Source: Berberis thunbergii (Eukaryota > Streptophyta > Magnoliopsida > Ranunculales > Berberidaceae). Taken from it: a DNA stretch of 64,000 nt. Shown in pieces: positions 1-12,247 of the stretch. The translations under genes and the position numbers were made by a program. Position 1 is the stretch's first letter. Each line of letters opens with the position of its first letter. The stretch spans positions 62,001 to 126,000 of the forward strand of contig QNQO01008287.1 in NCBI GenBank assembly GCA_003290165.1. The letters are read 5' to 3'. The notes below the pieces were generated by a model. That model was not told the origin of the DNA. It searched no databases and saw only the letters and a list, made by a program, of their open reading frames with translations.

Positions 1-49
1 GTCAGGACTAATACTGTTGGTCAGGTAAAACCAAGGGGATTACTAGTCC

Positions 50-400
50 GTGACACCATGCATTTTGTACCCACGCTTTCATCTCCTCCCTCAAACACAA
101 CTCTCCCTCACAAACACAACGCATCTCTCCATCACAAACGCAGCTCTCGCACCTCGCCTCGCCGGATCTCTCTCGCTCTTTTTTCGCCATCACCTCCCCT
201 CTCACTGTCACCTAATTTCTCTCACTCTCTATTGCATCACCTGATCTCTCTTTCTCTCTGTCAACTCTTCGCCTCCACTTCACTCTGCATCTGCTACTCA
301 CTACTCCTTCTTCACTATTTCTTCTTCTTCATCTTGTACAAATTAGGGTTTTTAATTAAAGAATCTAGGTATACTTCCATCCACGATTGAAGCTCTCTGT
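50..400 (+). repeat. CACTA-type leader sequence, copy 1
   Basis: A C/T-rich stretch (tcatctcctccctcaaacac and following) clearly resembles 13,430-13,700, which lies about 300 bp inside the left end of the complete CACTA element at 13,123. Both copies are followed by a tagggttt-type sequence like plant 5' leaders. I infer that the window opens inside a CACTA-family element whose left terminus lies just upstream. No credible protein: the overlapping open frames are low-complexity Ser/Pro/Leu translations. Confidence 0.5.
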
Positions 401-2329
401 AAGTTGGATTCTGTCATTGCATTTCATTTTTGAGTTTGTTGAATAATTTATTGAGATGTTGATATTTGGGTATCTTTAATTACTGAGAAAGTGTTTGTAT
501 ATTCAGAGACAGAGAGAGAGCAATTACATATTAGCGTCTCTCCATCAGCGAAGAAATACCAAGTTTTTCTCCAGTTGTTTTCGAGTCATCTAGAGGCAAT
601 TTTGAGGTGTGAATGTTGATTTCATCTTCTGTTCTAATGGTTTTAGTATGAGATTTGTGTTTGATGTCATTTGTGTTTGTTGAATATGTGAGATTGGTGG
701 TTGTTTGGTTCCCATCAAGTTTGCTTTGTTCTGATCTGTGATTGTTTTGGTCCATTCTCTGTTTTTTTATTAGATTAACATCATTTTTTGTGTTTTAGGT
801 TTTTTTGATTTTGTTTTTAGGGATTTTTGCTTTTGATGATGAGTTTATGCCTTTTATTGGTGTTGATGGAGGAGTAGCGAGGATGGAGTTTTGATTCGGG
901 TCTCGTTCAGTCCAGTTCCAAATTTTTGTGTGTGTGTGTGTGTGTTTTTTTCTGATTGTAAGGGATGCTTTGTGATTTTACCAAAAGAAGGGAGATTGGG
1001 TTTATAATTTGGCTTGTATTGAGTTTTGTGTTTTTTTTTGCTTCAGATTGTAAGTTCATATTTTCTCTGAATAATCTCAAATAACCAATTGGTTGGCATG
1101 TTCAATTTATTGTTACTATTTTTTGCCGACCTTAATCACTTGATGATAGGGGGTACTTGTCGAAAAGTGATGTAAAATTGACCACATTTCATTCTAACTA
1201 GTCTGCTTTCATATGCCCCATGTTTAAAATTAAATTTGCTTCAGATCATTACTCAGCAGTCAAAACTAACACTGACTAAGCATTTTTATGTGAAGCGCTT
1301 AATAGTAAGCGCATCTTTGATCCATTAAAAACCTGTGTTGCTGATTAAAAGTAAATAAGATAAACACCCAACTTAAGAAGCCTACTTATGTTAGATTGTA
1401 TTGATAGTCGAGTAATTTCCTCTGTTCTAGTGATTGATTTATGTTAGATCGTATTGATTTCGTGTTTCTATTGGATATTTGAATATCAGAATTTGTGTTA
1501 TTGCTTTTTTTCTTCCATCATTTCACGTGTTTTGAGTTTGTGTAGTTTTAGTATGGAAAGGTGAGATCTTTAGCCAAATTGAAGGTCATTTTAGAGGAGA
1601 TTTGATTTGATGGAACATTTGATAAAAATTATTGGTTGAGATCCGATTTTCTGTGTTGTTGTTAACCAACTTTGCATGTATTGTTTTTGTTCATGGATGG
1701 CTTTGAAATCATTGAAATCCCAAAAGAGGATGAAAATATATCTATTGAAACACTTGATTCCTTGCTTTGTATTTGAGGAAAGCAGAGGATATTCTTGTGT
1801 GTGGTTTTCATCTTTCTGTGCCTGATTTTATTTCTCACTTGTCCTCTCTCTGCACTTTGCAGCTCTTGTCTCTCGGTGCCGGTTTACTTGGTCGATCTAT
1901 TCTTTCCAAAGGTTTGTGTTTTCAATCTATTCGAGGTGCCCAAATTGTCAACGTGTTGGATTGGTCCTTTCCTTTTAATTTTCATTGATTCTATGGAGTT
2001 ATGTATGTGGGTATTGCGTATTGATAATTGTACTATACTAGCATAATATTCATTTGTTTGTCCTTCAAAATACTTCAATCTTTGAGTTACATAGTCTTTT
2101 ATGCTTGCAATGCCCAAAAATCAAAAGAAAAGTCCATGTTGTAGCATGCCCAACCTTCATTTTTCAAAATAGTTTGTTGTGGATTCTCTCAAGTCTTAGC
2201 TCAGTTATATGGTTAGGGATTGGAGAAACTGAATGGAAAAATAGGAGGGATGGGGTGCACATAAGTTATTTGTACCACGATTATAAATATTGTAAAAGTG
2301 CTAAAAACTGTCCACAATATGTCTGACTG
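401..2329. other. no recognisable gene; T-rich intron-like DNA
   Basis: AT-rich, T-rich sequence with intron-like composition. Open frames are short and none match a family I recognise. It may be the inner part of the CACTA-type element that starts at or before position 1. A short open stretch near 1,693 beginning MDGFEIIEIPKED looks protein-like but I cannot assign it. Confidence 0.4.
926..945. repeat. (GT)n microsatellite
   Basis: About ten GT units in a row inside T-rich non-coding DNA. Confidence 0.85.
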
Positions 2330-2562
2330 AGTCAGAGGAAGCCCTCCACATTTAGACACGATCTCCTTGAATATTTGAATCTTGATACCAACCCACTTCA
2401 TTTGCAAATGCCTCAAATGCAAATATAGACAAGTAGTGTTCATCAGGAAGAAATTTTGGATAATGTATGTGCTTCTCATTTGCTCCCATCTTTGAACGCC
2501 ACATCTTTATTCCTAGTTGTGACAATTACAGAACCACCAGGTCCATGTTGAGGCAAAGCTAT
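2330..2562 (-). pseudogene. NB-ARC (NB-LRR resistance gene) fragment
   Basis: Read on the minus strand, two NB-ARC landmarks appear in the right order: a GSVIVTTRNKDVA stretch (RNBS-B, normally after the kinase-2 Asp) near 2,520, and KEIVSKCGGLPLT (the GLPL motif) near 2,345. NB-ARC domains are the ATP/ADP switch of plant intracellular immune receptors. Only about 75 residues are present, the reading frame shifts at least twice between the motifs, and the P-loop, MHD motif and LRRs are missing. It lies antisense to the neighbouring gene fragments and stops abruptly where the segmental duplicate at 2,561 begins. It is a captured or relict fragment, not a gene. Confidence 0.72.
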
Positions 2563-3104
2563 TACACCACACTTGGTCACAGGTGGAAAATCTTAGATGA
2601 GATTTCTGCAAAATGTTTAGAGTGTTTTATTAAGCGTTTAACTTCAAAGGATGATGAGAGAGACAAATTACAAAAGGAATTCAGGACACCATCTGAAGAT
2701 TGGAGACTGAAAAATCAGCAAATGGAATCACATGTCGACTTTTCCTATTAAGATTTTTTACCTTTTAAATTCATTTGGTCATTTTTCCACTAATTAGTCC
2801 CTACTGTTCAAGTACTTACAATTGGAGCTTACAGGTATCACTTCATCCGATGGGAACATATGGGTTAGTATCTTTCTTATACAAGTTTTTTGTCCTTCAT
2901 CCAATATCTACTTTGCATTTAATAAAATAGTTATGATGGACATATGGATTTTGTAGCTATGTAGTAGCTGAATATGCTTGCATGGGTATATTGAAGCTTT
3001 TCTTAATCAGTAGTGAATTTATGATCTTGTAAATATTGTATGGAAGAAGATCTTGTAAATATTGTATGGAATTTATGATTTGATTTTCTTGTTTTTTCTT
3101 TCAG

Positions 3105-3193
3105 GTTCCAGATTGTATCGACAAACTTGCTCAAGCTGGGATAAAGATCTGGGTTTTGACTGAAGACAAGATGGAGACTATTATCAATATTGG
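3105..3193 (+). pseudogene. P4-ATPase (phospholipid flippase) exon, copy 1
   Basis: An 89-bp exon between a ttcag acceptor and a ggtaaa donor encodes the region just before the hinge of the P domain of plant aminophospholipid ATPases (ALA family), ending KMETIINIG. It duplicates the exon at 21,901-21,989. Here the conserved TGDK motif reads TEDK and the following Ala is Ile, changes that would disable an ATPase. No other ALA exon is near it; the intron runs straight into the LTR at 3,240. Confidence 0.8.
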
Positions 3194-3239
3194 GTAAAAT
3201 TTATATGATATGGCTTTGATAGTTAGTAGTATTTGTTGT

Positions 3240-4679
3240 TGATTACGCTCAAACAGTACATGCGGTCAATTGCAGTAAAGATTGGGGTGTCGACCCCATG
3301 AGGAAAAACGATCTACAAAACAAGGTTAAGGAAGAAGAACTACGCGAAACTAAATTTAAGAAATTCTAGCAATTTTAAAATATGAAATTGAATTTAGTGT
3401 AATGAAAATCATGTTTAGAAAAGTCACAAGATTCCAAGAATCCCTCCTAGATTTCACGCGCCAACTAGTATTGATTTGCTATGATGACTCGCTTACGTAT
3501 TTCACATCCCAAACAACATAATCGGAAAAACAGTCTTTAATGCACCAATATATTCTAATGTAAATGGATTTTAGATTTCACTTTTTCTAGAAAGCACAAA
3601 GGTTGGTCATATATGATATCCTAAATTTACGATATATCCAGGGACAATAACGTAATAAAAGACGATCACATATAACTAACCTACCAGAATTAATTGATCT
3701 TTAAAAATTTTCACACATAAGAAAAGTGTGACTAGACTTATATGGAGAAGAAAAAGACAATCACCGGAATAATAATCTACGCAGAATTTGATGAAATCTT
3801 TGTAACTAAAATAACATAAACTCCTATATTAAATAAAAGTGAAAATCATAAACACCATTATTCATCGTGAAAGCATAAAACGAATCAAATACCAATTAAG
3901 TGTTACAATCTAGGAGTTCACCTTTTCGCCTTGCGTGAAGTTTAGTGACACATGGTGAGGGTGATAACAACACCAGCAGTGTGGAGCTTCATCTGCTGGA
4001 TAGCATCGTCTCCACTGCTAGTGTATTGTGTCTTGCGCCTTCTGGCTGCTTTGTTTCAGCTGCTGTTGCGTTATTTCCCTGCTGTCATGCGTTCTTCTCT
4101 TGTTGTGTAACACACTCTGCTGTCGCTGGATAGCATCCCGCGCACTCTTTGTTGTCCTATCCTGTGTCTTGGTTGTTGCTGCGTTATGGCAGCTTGCTGC
4201 ACTATTTTTTCCTCCTCATGTATTGTCTCTTCTTGTTGTATTTTTGGTAAAGAGAAAACCCTTATTGGGCCAAATTGGAAACCCAATACCCAATACAAAT
4301 GGAAACCAACTAACAAAAAGGAAACAAAAGGGGTCCATATACAATTGTAAACCACCCTTTTTGTTAGATTCTCTTCTAATAAAAGAAGAGGTGGGTTTGG
4401 CTATGTTCATCCATATCACTTCTTTGTTCCACCAAAATTCAAAACTAATTTCTTTTTTTTTCTTTGATTCTCTTAATTAATCTTTGGCTTGGGTGTCTCC
4501 CGCTCGACTTCGTCCATTTGTCTATTAATTTCCAAATTTGCACGCTAATGCACTTTTGTCATTTAAACTCCAAATCCTGCAAAAATATACAAATAAAATA
4601 ATTAAACTAAAATACACTATTTGAAACACTAACAAATATAAATTAGGAGGTGTATTGTGTAATAATTATGTGAACATCA
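3240..4679 (-). repeat. Athila-like 3' LTR, duplicated copy
   Basis: 1,440 bp, the same length as the LTR at 22,037-23,476 and nearly identical to it. Both begin TGATTACG and end GAACATCA. The following aatacccccaaacc is the reverse complement of a polypurine tract. The small Cys/Ser-rich open frames inside are conserved between copies only because the LTR is duplicated; I do not call them genes. Confidence 0.9.
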
Positions 4680-7600
4680 AATACCCCCAAACCTATATTT
4701 TGCTAGTCCTCGAGCAAAACAAAATTAAGAATAAAATTCTAACTCACTTTCGTAGGAATCACGGTTGCACTTACCTTAACGTGCAACAAGGCTTTAAACC
4801 CTTAGATTACCTCTGGTGGACGAGTTATAGTCTCGTGAGGGTTTCCAGAAATGTTACCCCCATACATTACTGACTTAATAGAACAAAATCCATTTTCTAA
4901 AAACATGGGCATTCTCTTTTATTTTCCTTAGAGTAATTTTCTAATTGCTTAAAATTCAAGAAAAACAACAAACTAAAAATGTCACAATATTATATCAATA
5001 AAGTACAATAATTGAATAGTATGTAAAGGTTAAATAAGTTTCATAATCATTCTCAACTCAAAGTGTGTGTGTGAGAAACCTTATCAACATAACTCTTCAT
5101 CTCATAGTAAAGATGTGACGAGATAACCTTTAGAAAGTACGCTTCGACTACAAATCTCTCATGTCACTCAGAAATAAAACACACAGAGATTGGACACTCA
5201 GTTTATATGTGAGGAAAAGGATATGAACTATGGAAAACGCAAACGTCTCACATATAATTATCATGAAAAATAGAATTTTCAAAGAGTGAAATGAATATGA
5301 TCTCATGGACAGGAATATTGATTACTTTTGAGAATGTTGAATCAAACACCGTAGTTCTTGCCTATTCAATCTCCACATCTACTAAACCAACTTTTACTTA
5401 AGATCAACTAAGTCTTTACTAGGTTGTAATGGGGCTTGGATTATGGCAAACAATAATGGACAAAAAGGATACAAAAATTTTCTAAGAATGGCTACACCCT
5501 TGAATAAACACATAGGGCATTGAAGAACAAATCAATGTTGTACACCATTAACGTTTTCTTCATTATTTTTTTCTTCAACCTTTTTTTTACATGTTTTTCC
5601 CCTTTTATACAATCCAACACTTTTACTTCGAGTGCGCATGAAATATCTATTTTCAACTCTTTCTATTTGCCCATTCCATAAATATATCTCACCGTATACA
5701 TTCTCATAAAATTGGGTAAGGATAAAATTATAGAGGTATTACTCCTTGATTGGAGTAGGTATTTAGAATGGGGATAACAAAGAGACGTATTTAAAGGCTC
5801 AAAGAGCTGCAAATGGATATTTATTATTAGGTAGGCTAAAAAGCTAAAAAAAATGGTTTAAAGAAAGAAATGTCTATATCTCTTCATTAGTTCTAGTTAG
5901 TACTAGGACATCTCAACTAAATAAAGCAAGAAGTTCTAGTGTAAAAATTCAATTTTTATGTCATTCTTAAAACAATCAATAAGAAAGTCAAGAATAATGA
6001 GATCATCAACGAAGTAATGCGGACTCAAGAAAAATCATAGTGTAATTAATTACCCTCAATAAATAAAGAATGGCTCAAAACTCAGAAGGGTTAAGTTTCC
6101 ACTATTATTCAAAGGTTTTCCAGTTCAATATCTCACTAATCAACTTCAAATCATGTTGACTTGGCATATAGTACACGAATAGTCGAGTTGAAAAGTCTCA
6201 CGAAATACATCTAACATAAGGATACTATCAAATATCATGTTTTCTACTAATATAACTACGTGACACGTGTTAGTATGTGTTTTCTCAAAATTAAAGACAA
6301 CAAAAATATTCTCTAAAATTAAAAAGACTCAAACCCCCCCCCCCCCTTCCTCTATTATTTTATTTTACTTTTTTTAAATTCACCAAGAGTTCAGATTTCG
6401 AATGCATTTGCATAAAGATTTTTTCACAATTACCGTAATCGTCTAAGTATTCAATGGAGATTGAGAACATAAAAAATGACTCGGTTTAATTGTAAAATAC
6501 GTTTTAAGCTCAAAGATTTTTGAAAATTGCACAAAAAATCTAATAAACCACATCACCCTCAAACCTAAACCAAACATTGTCCATGACAAATATGTAAACA
6601 TGTATAAATAATAATCATGACAAATGAAGGAAAAAGAAAATAGGGGGATTATAGTGATATTACCATGGTGAAGCTTTACCAGTTTCAAATAGACAATGTC
6701 CCCACAGTCACAAAAATATAAATAAAAATAAAAATAAAAAAAATGATACCGACGGGAGAAAGGAACACATGGGATGAGGGGCTCCAAGTGACTCTAGTAG
6801 CAACACCTAAAATAACCTGAAACAATAAAAGAAAAACATAAAAGTAAAAACCTAAACTAAAAAAATAAAAAAAATAAAAACCTAAACTAAAGATGGGGTG
6901 GAGAACATCAAATCAAGTAGACAGGGACAACCAGAGAAATCATCTTTGGCACCTCTACTCGCTCCACATAGTGTTTCAAACGTTGCCCATTTACTCTAAA
7001 CACTCTCCCATATTTTGGATCTTCAATTTCTATGGAACCATTGGGAAAAACTTGTTTTACCATGAATGAGCCTGTCCATCTCGATCTTAGCTTGCCAGGA
7101 TGAAGATGAAGTCGTGAGTCATAGAGATAGACTCATTGCTTGGGCTCGAAATGTTTCCTCTTGCTTATCATGAGATGTTTTCATCTTTTCCTTGTATATT
7201 CGAGAATTTTCAAAGGCGTCATTTCGCAACTCCTCAATTTCAGCTAACTGAAATTTCCGCTGAATACATGCTTCATTGAGAACAAAGTTAGTGTTTTTGA
7301 CAGCCCAATAAGTGCGATGTTCTAACTCAACAGGTAAATGACAGGTTTTTCATATATAAGCCGAAACGGAGACATCCCGAGAATTGTCTTATACGCGGTA
7401 CGGTAAGCCAAAAGTGCATCAAGAAGGCGCAAGGACCAATCCTTCCTATCAGGATTCACCATCTTCTCCAAGATTTGTTTCACTTATCGGTTTGCCAGCT
7501 CGGCTTGGTCATTTGTCTGCGGATGATAGGCATTGGCAACCTTGTGATGAACTCCATACCTGCGCATCAAATCCTCAAAAGAGCGATTACATAAATGAGT

Positions 7601-7942
7601 CCCCTGATCACTAATAATGGCTCGTGGTGTACCGAAACGGGATAAAATGTGTTCTTTTATAAACCTGACAACAGTGTTGTTATCATTGTTCATGCATGCC
7701 ACAGCCTCTACCCATTTGGACACATAGTCCACTGCAAGCAAAATATACAAATATCCAAAAGAAGGTGGAAAAAGTCCTAGAAAATCAATCCCCCAACAAT
7801 CAAATATCTAAACGACTAGGATGGGGTTAAGGGGCATCATATGTCTCCGGGACATTGCACCTAACTTCTGGCATCTATCACAAGAACGACAATAATTGTT
7901 AGTCCTTAAATAATGTAAGCCAATATAATCCCGACTGTAAAA
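4680..7942 (-). mobile_element. truncated Athila-like gypsy body (3' third)
   Basis: Collinear with 23,477-26,728. From 4,680 to about 6,950 it is non-coding DNA, with a short poly-C run near 6,337 (the place where Athila elements carry an env-like region). From 6,950 to 7,942 it encodes, on the minus strand, the C-terminal half of pol: integrase core and tail. The element is cut at 7,942 and has no gag, protease, reverse transcriptase or 5' LTR. Confidence 0.88.
6950..7940 (-). pseudogene. gypsy integrase fragment (Athila-like)
   Basis: The minus-strand frame at 7,484-7,750 shows an rve integrase core. The first catalytic Asp is in [10 protein letters not shown], the second in [10 protein letters not shown], and the Glu in QAELANR, with the YHPQTN signature between. 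Downstream (lower coordinates, 7,000-7,130) frames resemble the C-terminal GPF-type tail, RSRWTGPF. This copy keeps the DDE residues better than the larger copy at 26 kb, but the frame is broken after the core and the zinc-binding N-terminus is truncated by the junction at 7,942. Confidence 0.85.
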
Positions 7943-8822
7943 TGAAATTCACAGATGTTAGATCTCTATCATTACACCATAACCATTTTACTTATTCAGT
8001 TTTCTCTCCTACTAGCATGCACTTGGAGGTTTTACAAGAATCAAACAAACGTCTTACACGCGATGCAACCTTACTTTGGAATAAACATACTGAAAAATAT
8101 GCAGAATGGATAAAAAATAAGGTTCGATTAAATCTTCAAGGATTTTATTGGCTTAGTTTGTGTTTAATTTAATAACTACCTACTTACTTTGTATCTCTTC
8201 ATTTAATTTCTGCAATTTAATAGATTCTAAGTGATTCAAAAGCTGACTCGGACACATTGAAATGGATTGCATATGGTCCACGGAATAGTGCATTATCTTT
8301 TTTCTGGGTATATTATCAATGGGCAGCGTTTTCACACAAAAGATGTCGATCGGGAAACCCAAAATAGTGGGATTATTTATGAGGCAACCAACATGTGTAG
8401 GGAAAGTGCAAAAGATATTGTACAAGTGCTTGATTGGGTTACTTACTATTGAATATTGACGGATATAATATTACTAGACTGTATTTTATGCTCCAATCTT
8501 TAGGTGTCATTGGGCAAACAAAGGTAATGGTGTTAAAGTTGATGATGGATTTACCCTCGTGAACCTCCATCAAAGTCAAGTATCATTTGCAAGAGATCCA
8601 TATATTTTAGCATCTCAAGCAAAACAAGTATTTTATTCAAGAGAAGACGATTCTTCTAATTGGTATGTTGTAATGAAGGCACCACCAAGAGGTTTCCATG
8701 AGTTAGAGGCCGATGACGTAAGTGCAGAAGATTCAATACCACTAGAAGTTAACATGGACATTGAGGAGTCTAGTGGTGAAGTTAGATATGTGAGGGAGAA
8801 TTGTGAGGGCATATTTGTGTAA
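7943..8822 (+). pseudogene. CACTA transposase (TNP2-type) C-terminus, DUF4216
   Basis: Three exon-like blocks encode the C-terminal part of the large transposase of plant CACTA (En/Spm) elements. Block 1 (about 8,020-8,120) has LLWNKHTEKYAEWIK; block 2 (8,229-8,452) has GYIINGQRFHTKD and RETQNSG; block 3 (8,505-8,822) has the DUF4216 core DPYILASQAKQVFY and ends in a normal stop. The catalytic Transposase_21 domain is absent, lost at the breakpoint at 7,942. Damage is visible: one extra T in a run of Ts near 8,300 shifts the frame before the INGQRF motif, and a TGA interrupts the stretch after DWVTYY (8,451). Acceptor and donor sites fit the blocks. It cannot act as a transposase. Confidence 0.85.
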
Positions 8823-8991
8823 TATATGTTCTTAACCTTCATCTTTATCTAGCTTGTGTTTTGGCTGTTTTATCAAAAGTGTCTTTGTTTTTATATATCT
8901 TGTCTTTTTTTTTCATTATATGATTAAGGTTATTAATGCATTACATATACTGAAATGATCAACTTTTTTTTTCTTAAACAAGTGAACAACA

Positions 8992-11860
8992 ATGGTTGCT
9001 GAAGCCAAGAAGAACGACATATCTCACAAAAGGAAACATGTTTTGATACCCACAAAAACATCCAAGGTCTCTGAAGGAACGGATAAAAATATATAAGAAT
9101 ATCCAGAAGCATGTCAACAGACTTTGATCCAACAACATGAGAGTCATGAACCTAATCTCCAACATATACAACCATCGGTGACTAAAGAAGTGGTCGAAAA
9201 AGATGCACCAACATCACAAGAGTCAGTTGCAAATTTGATAGGACTTGAAAAAGCTAGGGGTCCAACCAAAATGAGAGATATTGTTGTAGAGGCTGGAAGT
9301 CGAGTTCATGTTGAATTTACTGACAAAGGTAAACCATGTGGAGAGGGGTCATTTAGTTTGTCTTCTATTTAGGCCCACTTGTACGAGAGCACGTACCTGT
9401 AACATTGTGCGATTAGAGGAAGCTTGGTAATGACATAAAAGTAATCTTGTGGAAATCAATTCAGGTATTATGAACTCTTACAATTCAATGACATGTACAT
9501 TTCAGTTTACAGAAGTTGTGATAGAACTCTTACAGTAAAATTACCAGTATTGAGTTACTTAGTGATAATTTTATATAAACTCCAGGCAAGATTCGACTTG
9601 GATACAGAATGGCAAAAGGCTATCGTATTTAAATCGATAGGATGTATATGGAGGGCCTCAAAATCACAGTTAGTCAACCAAATACATGAAGCAACTAATG
9701 AGGAAGAAAGATTTGAGCTTCAGCCTAAAAACATTCAAAGTAGAGCAGAGTAGATAAAGTTCGTCAAGACAAAAACTAGTCCAACATTTACGGCATGTAT
9801 TAAACTAGGTGTAATATTATAATATATGGTGAAACATTATAATTCAGTTAAAATCATGATAAAGTAATACAATTTCAGGCTGTAAGTGATAAGTATAAAG
9901 CAATCAGGCGTAAGCAAATCCCACACACATGCAGCCAAAAAGGATTGGCTCGATTAGTAGAAAATATGGCGATACATATTTCATATTCATATGCATTCTT
10001 ATGTTGTGGTCAAAATAATTTTGTAGGTTCAATTACTAATTTTTCAGAACCTGATATCAATTTCTTTTTCTTATAGAAAAAGAATAGTACCGAGCCATCT
10101 TCTGTTTCTAGTGTTGAAGTATGGATTAACTCGCGCACCAGAAAAGACGGTAAACCAGTAAATACAAAAGTTTCTGAAACCAATGTGAGTGAAATGTTAT
10201 TTGTAATGTAGAATTATGTGTAATTTTGTATAGTTTCTAAAACCATACACTGCTATTATATGTGTTGAATTATATAGGAGAATCTAATCGAAGCTGAAAG
10301 TGATTCACCATCGAACTCGACAACAAATGTGACCGAAGATGCTCTCTCCAAAGTCTTACGAAATGAAAAACCTGGACGACTAAGAGGAATGGGAAGAGGA
10401 ATGACCATCAGCAAGTTGGCTTTTTTTTCAAACTAAGGACAAACATGTGGCAAAGATGCAAGAGCAACAAACTATCATGCACGACAGGATCCAACATTTG
10501 GAGAACTTGGTGAACACATTATTGAAAAACAAGGCAAGTTTGATACATGTTGTGACCAATGAATAAGTAAAATTCCAGCTCAGTCATTGAATTTTTTTTA
10601 TTAACTGTTTGCTATGTTGTTAGATTGAGCAAAGTGGAGAAGATAACAAAACATCTGCAGTGGTACAATTAGTTTCAATATTGTGGTATTAATCTTCAAT
10701 CTAAACTTGCTTTAATTGTAATGTTTGTATTGATTAATTGTAGAGTGCCAACACCAAGTCACTAGAGAAATGCCAGTTGTTAGATTGGAGTGGAACAAAG
10801 GAAATCGTTGCTGAAGGACATTTGATATCAAGGGATCCAAAAGAGCTTGTCAATAAAATTCCTATGGGTCTTAATGCAATCAAAGTCTGTGTTGATATCC
10901 CAATTAAATCAGATGTTTTTCTATGGAGGCCTACATCTAGTATGACTTGTATAGAACAAGCTCAAGGTAAATCGATAGCATGGCCTGTTAAGAGAGTTAT
11001 TTTGCAACTTGATCAACATTCTGTTGAACAAGATAATATTGACACGCCTTTGGTAAGATAATTATTGATTACTTTGGTATTTATATCATGTATTTGTGTA
11101 ACTTAAATAGTTGTATTCTTGTGTATATGATTCCTATTTTTTATGCATTCTTTCTTGATAGAGTAAGTACAACAATTCAACGAACAAGTGCACATTGTTT
11201 GATTGGAGTGGAAAAGATGAAATAGTGGCGGAAAGGACGTTGGCATTCGAGTGATCCAAAAACACTGATCAATGATATTCCTCTTGGACCTAATTCCATG
11301 ATTGTCTGGGTAGATATTTCAAAAAATCATGATGCATTTTTATGGAGGCCTACATCTAATATGACATGCATTGAAGATGTCGTTGGTTCTACTATCGCAT
11401 GGTCGGCTAACAAAGTTATTTTGGAAAAAGTACCTGAAAATCAGGAAGTAAAAAATGCATCATATCATTTGGTAAGTTAAATGTGATTGGCATACACTAA
11501 TGCATAATTGAAGTAACTATATATATCTTCAGGAATCTATTAGTAAAGTGATTCCTTAGTTTAATGTATTTTTCTCGTTTGACTGGCTGTTAGAGTGTGA
11601 ACACCGGCTCAAAGAAAAAGTGCAAGTTGTTGGATGTTAGTGGTTCAAGACAAGCAGTTGTTGAAGGACATTGGTATTCAAGTGGTCCAAATCAGGTTGT
11701 TCATCACATTCCCTTGGGTCCTAATGCTATTAAAGTTTGGGTAGATAGTCCAAAAGTTCCTACTGCATCTCTTTGGAGGCCTACATCTGAGCTGGAATTT
11801 ATTAAAGATGCCATTGGTACTACAGTAGCATGGCCAGCAGACAAAGTCGTTATGATTTAG
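8992..11860 (+). pseudogene. CACTA accessory protein: Transposase_24 plus triple DUF8039
   Basis: The likely start is ATG 8,992 (MVAEAKKND), followed by a Lys-rich N-terminus with an early TAA near 9,093. The Ptta/En/Spm plant transposase region (Pfam Transposase_24 type) then follows in several exons: RGPTKMRDI near 9,270, the WRK-like block near 9,415, RFDLDTEWQKAI near 9,590, WIKFVKTKTSP near 9,750, an exon near 9,890, and TRKDGKPVNTK near 10,140. A coiled-coil-like segment follows near 10,450-10,540. The C-terminus is a run of three homologous ~80-residue domains that I recognise as DUF8039. Proteins of this kind accompany the TNP2 transposase in plant CACTA elements, probably as the subterminal-repeat binding partner. 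Several frameshifts and stops make it a pseudogene. Confidence 0.8.
10768..11860 (+). repeat. three tandem DUF8039 exons
   Basis: Three exons at about 10,768-11,058, 11,160-11,479 and 11,592-11,860 encode the same domain. Each carries a DWSG/DVSG start, a (V/E)AEGH-like strand, IPxGxNxI, LWRPTS and a final IAWP/VAWP-type block. Each is preceded by a similar intron ending in -tag and a short N-containing linker. The second copy has an extra base after GTGGCGGAA near 11,230 that shifts its frame. The array arose by exon duplication; identity between copies is well below 100 percent, so it is old. Confidence 0.8.
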
Positions 11861-11989
11861 AGCTTTGGTAAGCATTAATCGAGACTTGTAATATATATTT
11901 TAATGTCTGAATGAATAACTCTCTTGGTCTTGAATTCCTGAATATATGCTTGAACTACTACCAAATTTGTAGATCCACTTGTATCCATG

Positions 11990-12175
11990 CATGTGTACGT
12001 ATGTTATAGGAATGTTAATGTTGTAATGTTACCGTGTAATGTTGTTGTTACCGTTGCTGCTATAATGTTGTTGTTACTGCTGTAATGTTGTTGTGTAAAG
12101 TTGTAATGCTATTGTTGCGTAATGTTGTAATGCTGTAGAATACTGTTAAATGTCAGTTTATGTATTGCATATAAG
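11990..12175. repeat. TGTTGT/TAATGT-rich CACTA tail repeats
   Basis: Short degenerate direct repeats (aatgttgttgttac, taatgttgt) follow the accessory gene. Similar TGTAATGAATTGTAAATGTTG repeats lie at 21,225-21,360 near the right end of the complete CACTA element. I read them as the 3' non-coding part of a CACTA element; no terminal CACTA motif is seen before the HMA5 fragment. Confidence 0.45.
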
Positions 12176-12247
12176 ACGTTTCACTGCTTGAGATGTCAAT
12201 TGATTTTGCATTTTAGGGAGTTGTATTCATGCAAATAGGTTTTTAGG

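Larger units (their letters stand above)
2561..7942. repeat. segmental duplication, copy 1
   Basis: Near-identical to 12,480-12,922 followed directly by 21,797-26,728. Copy 1 runs through a non-coding/unknown piece (2,561-3,003), a P4-ATPase exon, then the 3' LTR and 3' third of the Athila-like retroelement. It ends at 7,942, in the integrase region, where a CACTA transposase fragment starts. Copy 2 has an extra 8.87 kb (12,923-21,796) between the two parts. Copy 1's LTR looks closer to the matching 3' LTR of copy 2 than to its 5' LTR. The duplication therefore happened after the retroelement inserted. Confidence 0.88.

Noticed and set aside
3945..4480. Cys/Ser-rich open frames repeated at 22,741-23,277
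   Set aside because: Conserved only because they lie in duplicated LTRs; no domain, and the third LTR copy does not keep the frames.
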